From the NCBI GenBank assembly GCA_903863885.1, contig CAIPEB010000087.1, positions 35,711 to 99,710 on the forward strand: DNA of 64,000 nt, written 5' to 3'. The notes under the pieces are model-generated. The model searched no databases. It was not told the DNA's origin and saw only the letters and a program-made list of their open reading frames with translations. How positions within the stretch are numbered: the first letter of the stretch is position 1; the number at the start of each line of letters is the position of its first letter. This document shows positions 48,795 through 58,564 of this stretch, piece by piece. Source of the DNA: an uncultured Planctomycetaceae bacterium. GTDB taxonomy: Bacteria; Planctomycetota; Planctomycetia; Pirellulales; Pirellulaceae. Position numbers and translations under genes: made by a program.

Positions 48795-51011
48795 ATGAAC
48801 GGATATCGGATTCTTCGAGTGCGGAGCGATGTGCGCAACGTGCTGACCGTCACCTGGGACGTTGAGTCCCGCACGCAGAACGTGATTACCATCGGGATGC
48901 TGACGGAACTGGAGAGGCTCGTCGGCGAACTCGAAGACGTGCCATCGTTGCGCGGTGTCATTTTTCGCAGCGGCAAGGAGGGCAGCTTTCTCGCCGGGGC
49001 GGATCTGCGGGAGCTTCGCTCGCTGCGAAGCAAGGCACGCGCACGCGAAATAGTGATGCGAGGTCAGCGGTTGCTCGACCGCATCGAGCGTCTCGGCGTC
49101 CCGACATTCGCTGTGATACACGGACCATGTATGGGCGGCGGTTTGGAGTTTGCCCTGTCCTGCACCTACCGGATTGCTTGTGACGATGAGCAGACGCGTT
49201 TCGGCCTGCCGGAAGTGGAACTCGGTCTGTTGCCGGCATGGGGCGGCACCCAGAGACTGCCGGCTATCATCGGTCTGTCGAAGGCTCTGCCACTCATTCT
49301 GAAGGGGAAGCGAATTGCGCCGAGCGAGGCGTTCAAGCTCGGGCTCGTGGACCGGATTTGGTCGCCGGACCTATTCGGCAGCGAGTCCGAAAGATTCGTG
49401 ACGGATCATCTCGAGAGATCGGGCGTAATTCGGCAGCGTCGCCCCGTCGTTTCACTGGTCGACCGCACACGCCTGGGACAGTATTGGGTGTTGCGATCAG
49501 CGCGGCGGCAGTCGTTCCCGTTTGCCTCGCACTATCCGGCGCCGACCGAGGCCCTGAAGGCTGTGGAAACCGGGTTGCATCGCGGCCGCGCCGAGGGCCA
49601 GTCGCAGGAGAAAGAGGCATTTGCGAACCTGTTGTTCTCGCCGACCTGCCGTAATTTGCTCACGACGTTTTTCGATCGCGAGCGGGCACGCAAGCTCGAC
49701 ACGTGGGTGCCCGATCATCTGAGCTACGTGTCGGTGCCGAGATGCGTCGCGGTTATCGGCGCCGGCGCAATGGGCGCTGGGATCGCTCAGTTGGCGGCTC
49801 TGCGGGGACTCTCAGTCGTCTTGTATGACGTGGATCGGTCTAGATTGGACGATGCAATGCAACGCATCGAGGACCTCACGTTGCAGGCGGCGGAACGAGG
49901 AGTACTGGAACGCGGTGATGTGGAGTCGCGACTCAGCCGCATTCAGACCTCCGACGACCGGCATTTGCCCGCCACGATCGATATTGCGATCGAAGCGGTG
50001 CCCGAAAACGAACAGCTCAAGCAAGAGGTGTTCGATTGGCTCGACCACGGGTTGCATCCGGAAGCGTTGATCGTTTCAAACACTTCGTCTCTTTCGATCG
50101 AACGGCTTGCGAGAGCGACGGGGAGACGGAGTCGAGTTGCGGGGCTCCATTTCTTCAATCCTGTGCATCGCATGGGGTTGGTCGAGATCGTCCGCACTCG
50201 CGACCACTCGGAATATACAATCGCGACCCTTGTGGAACTCGTCCGCAAGCTCGGGAAGGTCCCGATTGTTGTGAACGATCGGCCCGGTTTCCTCGTCAAT
50301 CGCATCTTGTTTCCTTATCTGGAGGAGGCCGTGCGATTGATGTGCGAGGGCCTGTCTGCCGATCGCATTGACGGGAGCATGCGGTCCTTCGGCATGCCGA
50401 TGGGGCCGCTGGAACTGCTGGATCAGGTTGGACTCGATGTGGGCTGCGATATTGCCCGCGTCCTGTCGCCGCTTCGGGCTGAGTCGGGGCCGATCGCTGA
50501 GCTTCTGTCCTTCATGGTCGAACAGGGGGCGACCGGCAAAAAGACGGGCTGCGGGTTCTATGCGTACCATTCCGATGGCCGCCGCGGAATCGCCTTGCCT
50601 TGGCAACGCGAGTGGTCTCGATCCGGTTCGCCATTTCTGCAGAGTCAACCCGCGCCCAATGATGGCGACACAATGTCGTCAAATGTCCAACTGCGATTGG
50701 TGCTTGCGCTAGTCAACGAAGCGGCCCGGTGTATCGAAGAGGAAGTCGTCGCCGAGAGCTGGATGGTCGATCTGGCTATGGTCATGGGAACAGGCTTCGC
50801 CCCGTTCCGCGGCGGGCCTTTGCATCTGGCCGACCAATGCGGCGAGTCGCAGATTGTCGAGCACCTCGAGCGATTGGCTGCGGAATGCGGTCCGCGGTAC
50901 GCACCCAGCCAATTGCTCAGAGCGATGGGACGACGGGACGGCATGTTCCATCCCGAATGGCAACACGAGCCGTTGGCAATCGCGACGGAATGCGAGGCGG
51001 CTACCGCTTGA
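48795..51011 (+). CDS. fadB: Multifunctional fatty-acid oxidation protein: enoyl-CoA hydratase/3-hydroxyacyl-CoA dehydrogenase
   Basis: 738 residues. The N-terminal crotonase domain (~1-190) has both catalytic glutamates: GPCMGGGLEFALSC and FGLPEVELGLLPAWGGTQRL. The hydroxyacyl-CoA dehydrogenase (~315-600) has the NAD loop VAVIGAGAMGAGIAQLA, SNTSSLSIERLA and the catalytic His in GLHFFNPVHRMG. A C-terminal dehydrogenase-like repeat follows. It hydrates trans-2-enoyl-CoA and oxidises the 3-hydroxyacyl-CoA, feeding the thiolase encoded upstream. The length matches FadB/FadJ (~715-730). Confidence 0.94.
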   Translation: MNGYRILRVRSDVRNVLTVTWDVESRTQNVITIGMLTELERLVGELEDVPSLRGVIFRSGKEGSFLAGADLRELRSLRSKARAREIVMRGQRLLDRIERLGVPTFAVIHGPCMGGGLEFALSCTYRIACDDEQTRFGLPEVELGLLPAWGGTQRLPAIIGLSKALPLILKGKRIAPSEAFKLGLVDRIWSPDLFGSESERFVTDHLERSGVIRQRRPVVSLVDRTRLGQYWVLRSARRQSFPFASHYPAPTEALKAVETGLHRGRAEGQSQEKEAFANLLFSPTCRNLLTTFFDRERARKLDTWVPDHLSYVSVPRCVAVIGAGAMGAGIAQLAALRGLSVVLYDVDRSRLDDAMQRIEDLTLQAAERGVLERGDVESRLSRIQTSDDRHLPATIDIAIEAVPENEQLKQEVFDWLDHGLHPEALIVSNTSSLSIERLARATGRRSRVAGLHFFNPVHRMGLVEIVRTRDHSEYTIATLVELVRKLGKVPIVVNDRPGFLVNRILFPYLEEAVRLMCEGLSADRIDGSMRSFGMPMGPLELLDQVGLDVGCDIARVLSPLRAESGPIAELLSFMVEQGATGKKTGCGFYAYHSDGRRGIALPWQREWSRSGSPFLQSQPAPNDGDTMSSNVQLRLVLALVNEAARCIEEEVVAESWMVDLAMVMGTGFAPFRGGPLHLADQCGESQIVEHLERLAAECGPRYAPSQLLRAMGRRDGMFHPEWQHEPLAIATECEAATA

Positions 51012-51028
51012 GCAAGGAGTCCTGGAAG

Positions 51029-53002
51029 ATGTCCATTTCGCCCAATGGATCACGGCACGATACCGATCCTGAACTGCTGATGATCGACAAGGGGGCGTAT
51101 CCCTTTGCCACGTTCACGGAACAGGCCACCTTCACCGAACAGGCGTTGAGGCTCGGCGGAAAGAGCGAGGAGGAGGCTCGCCGCATCGGAGCGGTCGACG
51201 CAGCAGATGAACACGTCGAGCGACTCTACTCTGCCAGGCACGGCACGGCAAACAGTCCGCTGCATGAGGCTGTTTGGAACGTGTCCATTGCCGCGGACCG
51301 TTTTCGGTTCTTTACGCCATGCCCGGAATTGCCGGTCCGTCACGTCATGCAGAGATCGCTGGACATCGTTCGACAGCATGTCGGCGAACGGTCGCTGCTC
51401 GATGAAAAAGGCAAAGTCGCCGACAGGGTTCTGCGCCAACTCGGTGAAGCCGGGTACTGGGGGCTCCTGGTGGACAGGCAATACGGCGGGGCAAGTGCAC
51501 TGTTTGCCCAATTTGCGGAATTCCTGACCGAGATGGCCTGTATCGATCCAACGGTCGCGGGCCTGGCATCGGTTCACGGGTGCATCGGTGCGGTTGATCC
51601 CGTGACGACATTCGGCACTCCGGAGCAGAAGGCTCGTTTTCTGCCGGATCTGGCCAGTGGTGCCAGGCTCTCGGCCTTCGCGCTGACCGAGCCGCGTGCG
51701 GGCTCCGATATGACGGCGATCAAGACAACGGCCGAACGTGTGGGGAATGAGTATCTCGTCAATGGAGAGAAGCTGTTTGTCACAAACGTGTGGCCGGGAC
51801 GAACGCTGGGACTGGTCTGCAGAATTGAGGACCGCCCGGCAGTCCTCGTATTGGAACTGCCGGCGCGTGAAAACAAGCACTTCCGGCTGAAATCGTACGG
51901 ACTCTACGCACTGCGCCACGCGCACAATTACGGAGTGGCGTTTCGTGACTTTCGAGTGCCGGTCGACAACGAGCTGATTCCGAAATCGGGCGACGGATTG
52001 ACGATTGCCTATCACGGATTGAATCGGGGCCGTGTATCCCTTTGCGCCACGGCAGCCGGCTTCATGCGCCGCATGTTGGCCGACACGCTTCCCTGGGTGC
52101 GCTTTCGCAAGACCTACGGCCAGGCGATCGGCCAGCGCGAGTTGGTCCGCCGCCGGTTGGCACGAATGGCCGGATATATCGTCGCGTGCGACTCGCTTGC
52201 ACAGTGGTGCGGAAACCTGCTCGATCAGGGATATCGCGGAGAAATCGAGTGCATTGTTGCCAAAGTGTTTGCAAGCGAGTCGCTCAAAGTCGCAGCTGTC
52301 GATTTCTTCATGAAAACGCACGGCGGGCGCGCATTCCTGAAGGGGCATCCGTTCGGAGACAACGTTCATGAATTCCTCGCACCGTCCATTTATGAAGGCG
52401 AGGGCGAGATCCTGTTGCTGGCTCTGTTCAAGTCGCTGACCAAGGAACACGCGGTCCGGTATTTCGAACCGATCAGCAGGCAAATGGCCGCCGCCGGGCT
52501 CTTTCGACCAAACCTGTTTCATCCGAGACACCTCTGGCTGCTGCGCCGCCAATTGTGGGAATATGCCCAATGGTGGTTAACGCAGCAGATTCGCTGCGTG
52601 CCGCATCAGCATCCTCCGAGAGTCGCGATCGGCTTAAATCGGTGCGCAGACTACGCCGCGGACCTCCTGGGGAGAAGTTCGTTGGAAATCAGCGCAATGA
52701 TGCGACGGCACCAATTGAGCCTGGCCGATCGTCAGTGCCGCATGATCGAGGTTGCGGAACGTATTGAACTGGCGACGGTCATCCTCGTGACAAGTCTCTA
52801 TGCGTCGACTCAGGAGGATGAGACAGTAGTCATGGCTGCCGAGTGCGTTTGCGCCGAACTCATGCGCCGTCTCAGAGGAACTCGCCCTTCGGATCGCGAA
52901 CTCCGCACACTCGCGGAAACCGGCGCCGTACTGCTTGACGGCGGTTTTCCCGGCATCGCGGACATCCCGACCAGCCAACTGCTCATGCCCTATTGGGATT
53001 GA
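51029..53002 (+). CDS. Acyl-CoA dehydrogenase with C-terminal extension
   Basis: 657 residues from ATG 51029, preceded by AAGGAG. The ACAD fold covers ~110-480: FALTEPRAGSDMTAIKTTA, then the flavin-domain segment through GEKLFVTNVW. The catalytic Glu is in APSIYEGEGEILLLALF (~455). The ~170-residue C-terminal extension is reminiscent of very-long-chain ACADs (VLCAD/ACAD9 type), which act at the membrane. A short tandem duplication (TFTEQATFTEQA) lies near residue 30. It catalyses the first, FAD-dependent step of beta-oxidation and completes the four-gene pathway operon. The electron-acceptor ETF genes are not in the window. Confidence 0.92.
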   Translation: MSISPNGSRHDTDPELLMIDKGAYPFATFTEQATFTEQALRLGGKSEEEARRIGAVDAADEHVERLYSARHGTANSPLHEAVWNVSIAADRFRFFTPCPELPVRHVMQRSLDIVRQHVGERSLLDEKGKVADRVLRQLGEAGYWGLLVDRQYGGASALFAQFAEFLTEMACIDPTVAGLASVHGCIGAVDPVTTFGTPEQKARFLPDLASGARLSAFALTEPRAGSDMTAIKTTAERVGNEYLVNGEKLFVTNVWPGRTLGLVCRIEDRPAVLVLELPARENKHFRLKSYGLYALRHAHNYGVAFRDFRVPVDNELIPKSGDGLTIAYHGLNRGRVSLCATAAGFMRRMLADTLPWVRFRKTYGQAIGQRELVRRRLARMAGYIVACDSLAQWCGNLLDQGYRGEIECIVAKVFASESLKVAAVDFFMKTHGGRAFLKGHPFGDNVHEFLAPSIYEGEGEILLLALFKSLTKEHAVRYFEPISRQMAAAGLFRPNLFHPRHLWLLRRQLWEYAQWWLTQQIRCVPHQHPPRVAIGLNRCADYAADLLGRSSLEISAMMRRHQLSLADRQCRMIEVAERIELATVILVTSLYASTQEDETVVMAAECVCAELMRRLRGTRPSDRELRTLAETGAVLLDGGFPGIADIPTSQLLMPYWD

Positions 53003-53254
53003 CCGGAATTTGGCGGACCATTCGCTGTGGGTTGAAACCCACGTCCACCGTCACGCCGTCGCTGCGCGCCTCCAGGACTTTTTGAAACAGGCACTTTGCT
53101 CCCCGGTCCTTGCCGTTCGACGTCGCGCACCCATCACATTCTTGCGTTGTCATGCCGGGCGGATAGGATGATTTCGCTTGGGATTCCGGCCCACGCGAAC
53201 ATTGTGTCGGCGATCGACGGCAATGTCTGCTTACGCGTTCAAGGACCAGCAACC

Positions 53255-53638
53255 ATGGCAGACAACGGCGAAATGGTATTGAGCGGGAACAAGGTCGCTT
53301 CCGAAGCAGCTTCTTCCGAAACACGTTTGCCCGGACCGGTTCAGCGCTCCTGGGCTGCCGTGTTGGCGAGCCTGATTTTCTCCGTTGCCGCGTATGAGAT
53401 GTTTGACCTGTATGCGCTGGTGCATTGGCGCATCATGTTTCGCACGTCGCCAGAAATACCCGAACCGCCGTTCGCGGTCTTCACGGTTCTCGGCAGGCTG
53501 GCGTGGCTGCGATTCGACTTTGCCGTGCTGGCTCTTGTCTGGGCCGTCTGGTCTTTTCGCACAGGTCCCCGCTGGGCGTCAATTGTCGCACTTGCCGTGT
53601 CCTTCCTGGCTCTGGGGCTGACGGTGATAATGATGTAG
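53255..53638 (+). CDS. Small membrane protein (hypothetical)
   Basis: 127 residues from ATG 53255, preceded by AAGGA. Three hydrophobic segments are evident: ~35-55 (SWAAVLASLIFSVAAYEMF), ~85-105 (LRFDFAVLALVWAVWSF) and ~110-127 (SIVALAVSFLALGLTVIMM). No conserved catalytic motif is seen and the family is not recognised. It stands alone between the beta-oxidation operon and the EEP-family gene. Confidence 0.65.
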   Translation: MADNGEMVLSGNKVASEAASSETRLPGPVQRSWAAVLASLIFSVAAYEMFDLYALVHWRIMFRTSPEIPEPPFAVFTVLGRLAWLRFDFAVLALVWAVWSFRTGPRWASIVALAVSFLALGLTVIMM

Positions 53639-53783
53639 AGTTTCGGGGAAATGGCGTTTCGCGGTGGTGGGGCGTTTTCACTTTCTGCGGCGGTTTCATG
53701 CCGCGCCACGTGCGGGCGTGTTCTTGATGTGGGCCGGTCGGTAGACTCGTCCGCAACTGAGGGTCGGGATCAAGGAGAAACGG

Positions 53784-54716
53784 ATGTTGCGCGGCGTTTG
53801 TGTGTACATGTTGCTGGGCGTTTCGGTGGCGATGATGGCTTACGCAAGGGCGGCCGAAGAGCAACGCGAATCGCCGGCCGATGCGGCGGGAACACTGCGT
53901 GTCACGGCGTTGACCTTCAATATTCGCTACAGCACGAAGTCCGACGGGCCCAACCGGTGGGATCTTCGCCGTGATCTGGTTCGCACGTTGCTGCTTCGCG
54001 AGATGCCCGACTTTGTCGGTCTGCAGGAGGCGCTGCCCGAACAGGTGGCGTTTGTTCGGGAATCGCTGCCCGGCTACTCCGTGCTGGTTCGATCTCGCGA
54101 AGTCGATTCCGCACGCGGCGAGGCAGTTCCGTTATTCTACCGAGAGGATCGCTGGCAGCTGGATGCGGAATCCCACGGTACGTTCTGGTTGTCGGAAACG
54201 CCCGATGTGCCTGGATCGAAAAGTTGGCAGTCGAGCCTTCCGCGCGTGACTACCTGGGGACGGTTCACCCAGGTCGACAGCGGCATCGTCGTGTGGGTCT
54301 ACAATACTCACTTTGACCACCTGTCGGAAAACGCACGCACGGAATCCGCCAAACTGATGGCCCGTCATATCGCCGAACACGCCAAAGACGATGCTGTCGT
54401 GGTGATGGGTGATATGAATGCGGTGTCCTCCAGTCCCGCGCTGAAGACGTTCTTGGGTGGGCCTCTGCAACTGGTCGATGTCTATATGGCTGCCCACCGG
54501 CAGGAACGCGAACCTGGCACTTTCCACGGGTTCACGGGCAAACGCGATGGCTCGCGAATCGACTTTCAGTTGGCCGGCCCCGCCCGCTGGCTGCGCGTTG
54601 TAGACGCCCGAGTGCTGTATGACCATGACGGGGACAGGTACGCCTCGGATCATTTTCCCGTATTGGCCACGATGGAATGGCCCGTTCCCAAACCCGCCAA
54701 ACCTGATTCTCAGTGA
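53784..54716 (+). CDS. Exported endonuclease/exonuclease/phosphatase (EEP) family hydrolase
   Basis: 310 residues after AAGGAG. A signal peptide (VYMLLGVSVAMMAYARA) leads into the EEP fold: LTFNIRYSTKSDGPNRWDLR, DFVGLQEALPEQ (the metal-binding Glu), VYNTHFDHLS, VVMGDMNAVSSSP with the catalytic Asp/Asn, and YASDHFPVLATMEW with the final Asp-His pair. All metal-binding residues are present. Exported members are phosphodiesterases or phosphatases, sometimes acting on nucleic acids or phospholipids. Substrate is unknown. Its stop codon overlaps a possible GTG start for the next gene. Confidence 0.88.
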   Translation: MLRGVCVYMLLGVSVAMMAYARAAEEQRESPADAAGTLRVTALTFNIRYSTKSDGPNRWDLRRDLVRTLLLREMPDFVGLQEALPEQVAFVRESLPGYSVLVRSREVDSARGEAVPLFYREDRWQLDAESHGTFWLSETPDVPGSKSWQSSLPRVTTWGRFTQVDSGIVVWVYNTHFDHLSENARTESAKLMARHIAEHAKDDAVVVMGDMNAVSSSPALKTFLGGPLQLVDVYMAAHRQEREPGTFHGFTGKRDGSRIDFQLAGPARWLRVVDARVLYDHDGDRYASDHFPVLATMEWPVPKPAKPDSQ

Positions 54717-54763
54717 ATTCCCGCCGCTGTTCACGGGATCAGCGTGTCGAGACTGAACGCAGC

Positions 54764-55390
54764 ATGCCATTATCGCGGAACACCACGATCGTTAATGTCG
54801 GCTACCGCTCGACCAACTTCTGGGTCGTTAGCGCCGGACGAAACCGTCTGCTATTCGATCTCGGTTGGCCGGGCATGCTGGGACCGCTGCTCGCGAATCT
54901 TAAACGCAAGGACATCCCGCTGAAGGAAATCCGCTGCGGAATTGCCAGTCACTATCATATCGACCACGCGGGATGTGCCCAGGAACTGAAGAACCAGGGA
55001 ATGCGTTTGATCGTGACCCCGGAACAAGCCGATGCGATTCCGGCCATGAAACGCTGGACCAAACCGGCCGACAATTACGTCGAAATCGTTACGAGCGATA
55101 ATCTCCTGCTCGGGACGAGCCAGAGCCGGGCATTTCTGGCAAACATGGGCATCGCCGGCGAAATCGTGCATACGCCGGGGCACTCGGATGATTCCGTCTC
55201 GCTGGTACTCGACAACGGCGCTGGCTTCACCGGCGATCTCACATCCGAGGTGACGATTGGAACAGAGGACCCTGAAGTCGTATCACGCAGTTGGCGGCTG
55301 CTGCGCGACATGGGCGTCACAACGGTTTACGGCGGCCACGGTCCACCGCGCCCGTTGGACGCAATGACGATTCCAGAAAGATTGACTTGA
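54764..55390 (+). CDS. Metallo-beta-lactamase-fold hydrolase
   Basis: 208 residues from ATG 54764. The MBL core is seen: NVGYRSTNFWVVSAG, LLFDLGWPG, the metal motif SHYHIDHAGCA, VHTPGHSDDSVSLVL, a GFTGDLTSEVTIG segment that provides the bridging Asp, and the final His in YGGHGPPRP. A GTG at 54713 overlapping the preceding stop would extend the N-terminus by 17 residues but does not resemble the family. Members include glyoxalase II-like and lactonase-like enzymes; the exact activity is unknown. Confidence 0.85.
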   Translation: MPLSRNTTIVNVGYRSTNFWVVSAGRNRLLFDLGWPGMLGPLLANLKRKDIPLKEIRCGIASHYHIDHAGCAQELKNQGMRLIVTPEQADAIPAMKRWTKPADNYVEIVTSDNLLLGTSQSRAFLANMGIAGEIVHTPGHSDDSVSLVLDNGAGFTGDLTSEVTIGTEDPEVVSRSWRLLRDMGVTTVYGGHGPPRPLDAMTIPERLT

Positions 55391-55440
55391 AAAGCAAGCG
55401 GCGGTTATCGGTGTTCGAGATCGCCCGAGGTTTATCCCGG

Positions 55441-56859
55441 TTAACCCCGGCGTTCCAGAACCAGTACCCAATCGTTTCCGTCACCGGCGTCGCCGGGCGG
55501 ATCACATTGGCGCAACCCGTTGCCTGATGTCCGTTCGCTTGCTTCGTATCCGCCGGTCCGCGGATCAAACCAAGTCAGTGACACTTCGCGCCATCCCAAT
55601 TGTTCGAGTCTCACCGAGAACGGCCGGCCCATCGGTGAGTAAACCATGGCATAGCCGTCGCCGCGCAGCGCGCCAGTGTGTCCGTTTCCAGCCTCCGGCG
55701 GCGAACCGAGCAGGGACAGGTCCGGAACTTGCGTCAAGAACGGCCGTGACTCCATTAGTTCGCGCAGGTGACATAGCTGAGCGCCTCCCGGTGCATCGAG
55801 GGCCGTTTTCCACAACTCACGACTACCGGAGCCCGTCGGCGGTCTTGTCACGAACCCGGCGGATGGAGGCACGAAGAACCCGAAGACATTGTTGTTGCCG
55901 TAGGTGTGACCGCATGCTCCGGCGAAAACCGACCAGTAGGCCTTCCTTCGCACTGCCGCAGCGTCGGCGCGAGGCTTGGCCAGGTCGCGTCTGATCCAGA
56001 TGGCATCAGGCGTATCTTCGTAGATCGGCTCTCCGTCGAGCACCGGCTTAACCGGCATCAGTCCGTAGTCGTGCGCGATAAGCGCGTGATTCTCCGCCAG
56101 TCCGTAGGCAGCCGAGTCCATCTGATGGCCGGACTGCAGCATGTTGAAGTCGAGCCACGACTCGCCGTGGAAATCTCCTGAGGAGGTGCGTGCGGCGCCG
56201 GGATGGACCGTGATAAGCTGGCCTCCGCCTGTGGCCTCGCGAAGACCGCGGGCGGCGGCGGTCAGAACGGATTTCTGTGCAGCCGAGATCGGGAGGCGAA
56301 ACCCGTTGATCGAATCATGCTCGCCGCTGGCTATCCAGACCACGTTTGTCCGTGCGGCGAAACGCGCGCCGATCCACCGGCCGAACTTGAGTGCCTTCTC
56401 CGCGTCCGTACCAAAGAGACGCCCGTACTCCTCGCCCCAAAGCGGCACCAGCGCGACATACAGTCCGCGCGCACCTGCCTTCGTCACGATGGAATCAACG
56501 TTGCGCCAATAATCCTCGTCCGGCACAAGAGGATCGTCGCCGTGAAAGGGCCTGCGTCCTGCGTAATCCGTCACCAGACGGCCGCAATGGAACTGAATGA
56601 CGTTGAATCGCTGCTCCGACCGTTTCTTCAGGTAGAGGTCCACTTCGTCCGGCGTAATGCCCGCCATCCACCAACCCGTGTCCGCGAGCCAGAAAAAGGG
56701 CTGGCCGTTCCCGGTTGCAAGGAATCGTCCGTTCGTGCTCAACCTGAGCCGTGGCAGCGCCGTATCCGAGGACTTCGCATCTGCACCGGCGACGTATTGG
56801 GCCGCTACGCTGATCAGCATGGCGACAGTTACTGTCGACAGAACTGCGCGGCGAGTCAT
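55441..56859 (-). CDS. Exported DUF4038 (apiosidase-like, GH140-type) glycosidase
   Basis: 472 residues from ATG 56859, with AAGGAGA upstream. A signal peptide (TVTVAMLISVAAQYVAGA) is followed by DUF4038 hallmarks: GQPFFWLADTGWWM, FNVIQFHCGRLV, LYVALVPLWGEEYG, WIASGEHDSINGF, WLDFNMLQSGHQMDS and KPVLDGEPIYEDTP. The C-terminal ~90 residues form the putative collagen-binding domain that often follows DUF4038. This family includes GH140 apiosidase of pectin degradation. Glu and Asp in GEHD and DGEPIYED are likely catalytic. Its start is 86 bp from the sialidase gene on the same strand. Confidence 0.85.
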   Translation of the reverse strand: MTRRAVLSTVTVAMLISVAAQYVAGADAKSSDTALPRLRLSTNGRFLATGNGQPFFWLADTGWWMAGITPDEVDLYLKKRSEQRFNVIQFHCGRLVTDYAGRRPFHGDDPLVPDEDYWRNVDSIVTKAGARGLYVALVPLWGEEYGRLFGTDAEKALKFGRWIGARFAARTNVVWIASGEHDSINGFRLPISAAQKSVLTAAARGLREATGGGQLITVHPGAARTSSGDFHGESWLDFNMLQSGHQMDSAAYGLAENHALIAHDYGLMPVKPVLDGEPIYEDTPDAIWIRRDLAKPRADAAAVRRKAYWSVFAGACGHTYGNNNVFGFFVPPSAGFVTRPPTGSGSRELWKTALDAPGGAQLCHLRELMESRPFLTQVPDLSLLGSPPEAGNGHTGALRGDGYAMVYSPMGRPFSVRLEQLGWREVSLTWFDPRTGGYEASERTSGNGLRQCDPPGDAGDGNDWVLVLERRG

Positions 56860-56944
56860 GCCACAAGTTCTCCTTCGGTTGCCTTGGGATCGTGAGGCCC
56901 GCGCAATGACGGTTCCTCTGAACCATGCAAGCAATAAACGATGC

Positions 56945-58102
56945 CTACGGCTGCGAGTCAACCTCGACGCTGTACCGCCGCATCTTCACGATCCGCCGGT
57001 CGTTTTCGTAGATGTCGTAGATGACTCCGAGCACGCCGGGCTCGACTTCGCCGATGCTTCCGTAACCGCTCGGAGCTTTTCCCCAGGGACCGTCAGCCTC
57101 CTGGATGAACTCGGGCTTCGACCAAGTCGCCCCTCCGTCGCCCGTTGTAAGCAGGAAGAAGCCCGGGCGACCGGTGAGGCAGACGACCAGTCCGTTGGAC
57201 ATTTTCAAAAGGCGCGGGAAGACGCCCCATCGGTACACGGTTTTTGGTGCGTTCCAGGTCACGCCGCCGTCGTCCGAGATGCAAGCGACGAGCGGCGTGT
57301 AGCGTTTGGGCTGCTCGCCGGGGCTTCCGCCAGATCGCATCACGCACAGGAGTCTCTTGTCGCCAACAACCGCAAGGTCCGGTTCGCAATAGCCCTCGGC
57401 GAGTTCAGGGAGCGGGTGCTCATTGACGGAGGCAATCGTCGACTGAAAACTCCACGTGCGGCCGTTGTCCTTCGAGATGCACGCCCACGACCGATACTGC
57501 CGGAATTCTTTCACGAAATACGGGACTGGCGTGCGGTCCCCCTTGAAGACGCCGTACATCGAAACAACGAGGTCGCCGTTCGGCATTCGAACAAGACCGT
57601 GGTCCACGAGGGCGGTGTGTCGCTCGTTATCGTCGCCGTAGACCTCGTCGAGGCCCGGGATCGAGACCCCAACGAACTCGTCCTGCGACTTGCCATCCAG
57701 AACCGCCTGAAAGGACGCAGCGCGACTGACACGGAATTGGTACGCGACGGGCTCATCGCCGCCCGGTTTGTCCCGCAGTTTGGCCGCGCCTGTCACGCTG
57801 ACAATGGATCCATCGTGGGCCTCGACGGCCGGACCGATGTCCACCGTCGTCGGTGACCATGTCTTTCCGCCGTCGCGCGAGCAGAGTTTCGTCCCAGAAG
57901 CGTTGAGCAGGATGCCGCCGCCGCGTGCGAAAAACGCCATCGGGTACCACGCGTCCGACGCCACTTCCTTTTCGTCGAGCAGTTTCAGGGAGTGGCGGAG
58001 GCCTGCGGACTTTTCACCTTCCCCGGCCGCTGCCGCATACGCGAACCGAAGCAGAATTGCCGCGGAGAGCAAAAGAACCGCCGGATGGAGTCGATTTCGC
58101 AT
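56945..58102 (-). CDS. Exported sialidase-like BNR/Asp-box protein
   Basis: 385 residues from ATG 58102, with a signal peptide (VLLLSAAILLRFAYAAAAG). Four Asp-boxes (S/T-x-D-x-G-x-T-W) are visible: SRDGGKTW, SKDNGRTW, SDDGGVTW and TGDGGATW, the signature of the six-bladed sialidase propeller. Other propeller features are GLVRMPNGDLVVSMYGVF and ICMRSGG-like segments. Planctomycete proteins of this type are usually annotated as exo-alpha-sialidase, but most act on unknown sugars. It is paired in one direction with the DUF4038 gene. Confidence 0.85.
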   Translation of the reverse strand: MRNRLHPAVLLLSAAILLRFAYAAAAGEGEKSAGLRHSLKLLDEKEVASDAWYPMAFFARGGGILLNASGTKLCSRDGGKTWSPTTVDIGPAVEAHDGSIVSVTGAAKLRDKPGGDEPVAYQFRVSRAASFQAVLDGKSQDEFVGVSIPGLDEVYGDDNERHTALVDHGLVRMPNGDLVVSMYGVFKGDRTPVPYFVKEFRQYRSWACISKDNGRTWSFQSTIASVNEHPLPELAEGYCEPDLAVVGDKRLLCVMRSGGSPGEQPKRYTPLVACISDDGGVTWNAPKTVYRWGVFPRLLKMSNGLVVCLTGRPGFFLLTTGDGGATWSKPEFIQEADGPWGKAPSGYGSIGEVEPGVLGVIYDIYENDRRIVKMRRYSVEVDSQP

Positions 58103-58564
58103 GTCAGTCACGTATGGAGGGGTGAATTGTGAGGGATTAACGACCCGCTGTGGCGCAACAAGCCCCGTAACTTATAGCACGTTTGCCGCCTCCAGTCGCA
58201 CCGATCCAGCCGGCGCGGATATCCGCGTCTCGCTCAGCCGCCATCGCGACTTCATCCGTGACGGTCCATGGACTCTTCTCAGCGCTGATGAATCAACCGC
58301 GGAGGGTCTTCCATTTTGCGAGGCATTCGATCTGGACGTTGCCACAGGCTCCGAGATCGAAAGACGCTCAGTCTCCCAAGCGTGACCAAGACGGGCGATG
58401 CGATATCCATGCGATGCGTTTGGATTTGCATGCACGGAATCTGTCGACGGCGAGGCCGGCAACGCTGGAAAAGTATCGTGGTTCGACGCTGCTTCCCCAT
58501 TTTTGCGGTCGCGCCGCCGACAGTCCCTCATCCCGGCGAATCACAGCTCGAGCGGGCGAAAGAT
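58103..58564. other. Intergenic region between the sialidase and HMA lipoprotein genes
   Basis: 462 bp without a convincing gene. It contains a perfect 14-bp palindrome, CGCGGATATCCGCG, at 58214-58227. An open frame on the minus strand here has no family resemblance. No terminator was recognised downstream of the lipoprotein gene. Confidence 0.4.

Noticed and set aside
51111..51146. Short tandem duplication (TFTEQA twice) in the acyl-CoA dehydrogenase
   Set aside because: A single 15-18 bp repeat in a poorly conserved N-terminus; it is noted in the gene entry but has no evident significance.
58214..58227. 14-bp perfect palindrome CGCGGATATCCGCG
   Set aside because: Short GC-rich palindromes are expected by chance at this base composition; no symmetrical context or promoter.
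58172..58531. Minus-strand ORF of 119 codons between the sialidase and lipoprotein genes
   Set aside because: Composition is Arg/Ser-rich as in non-coding GC-rich frames; no domain or start signal is recognised.
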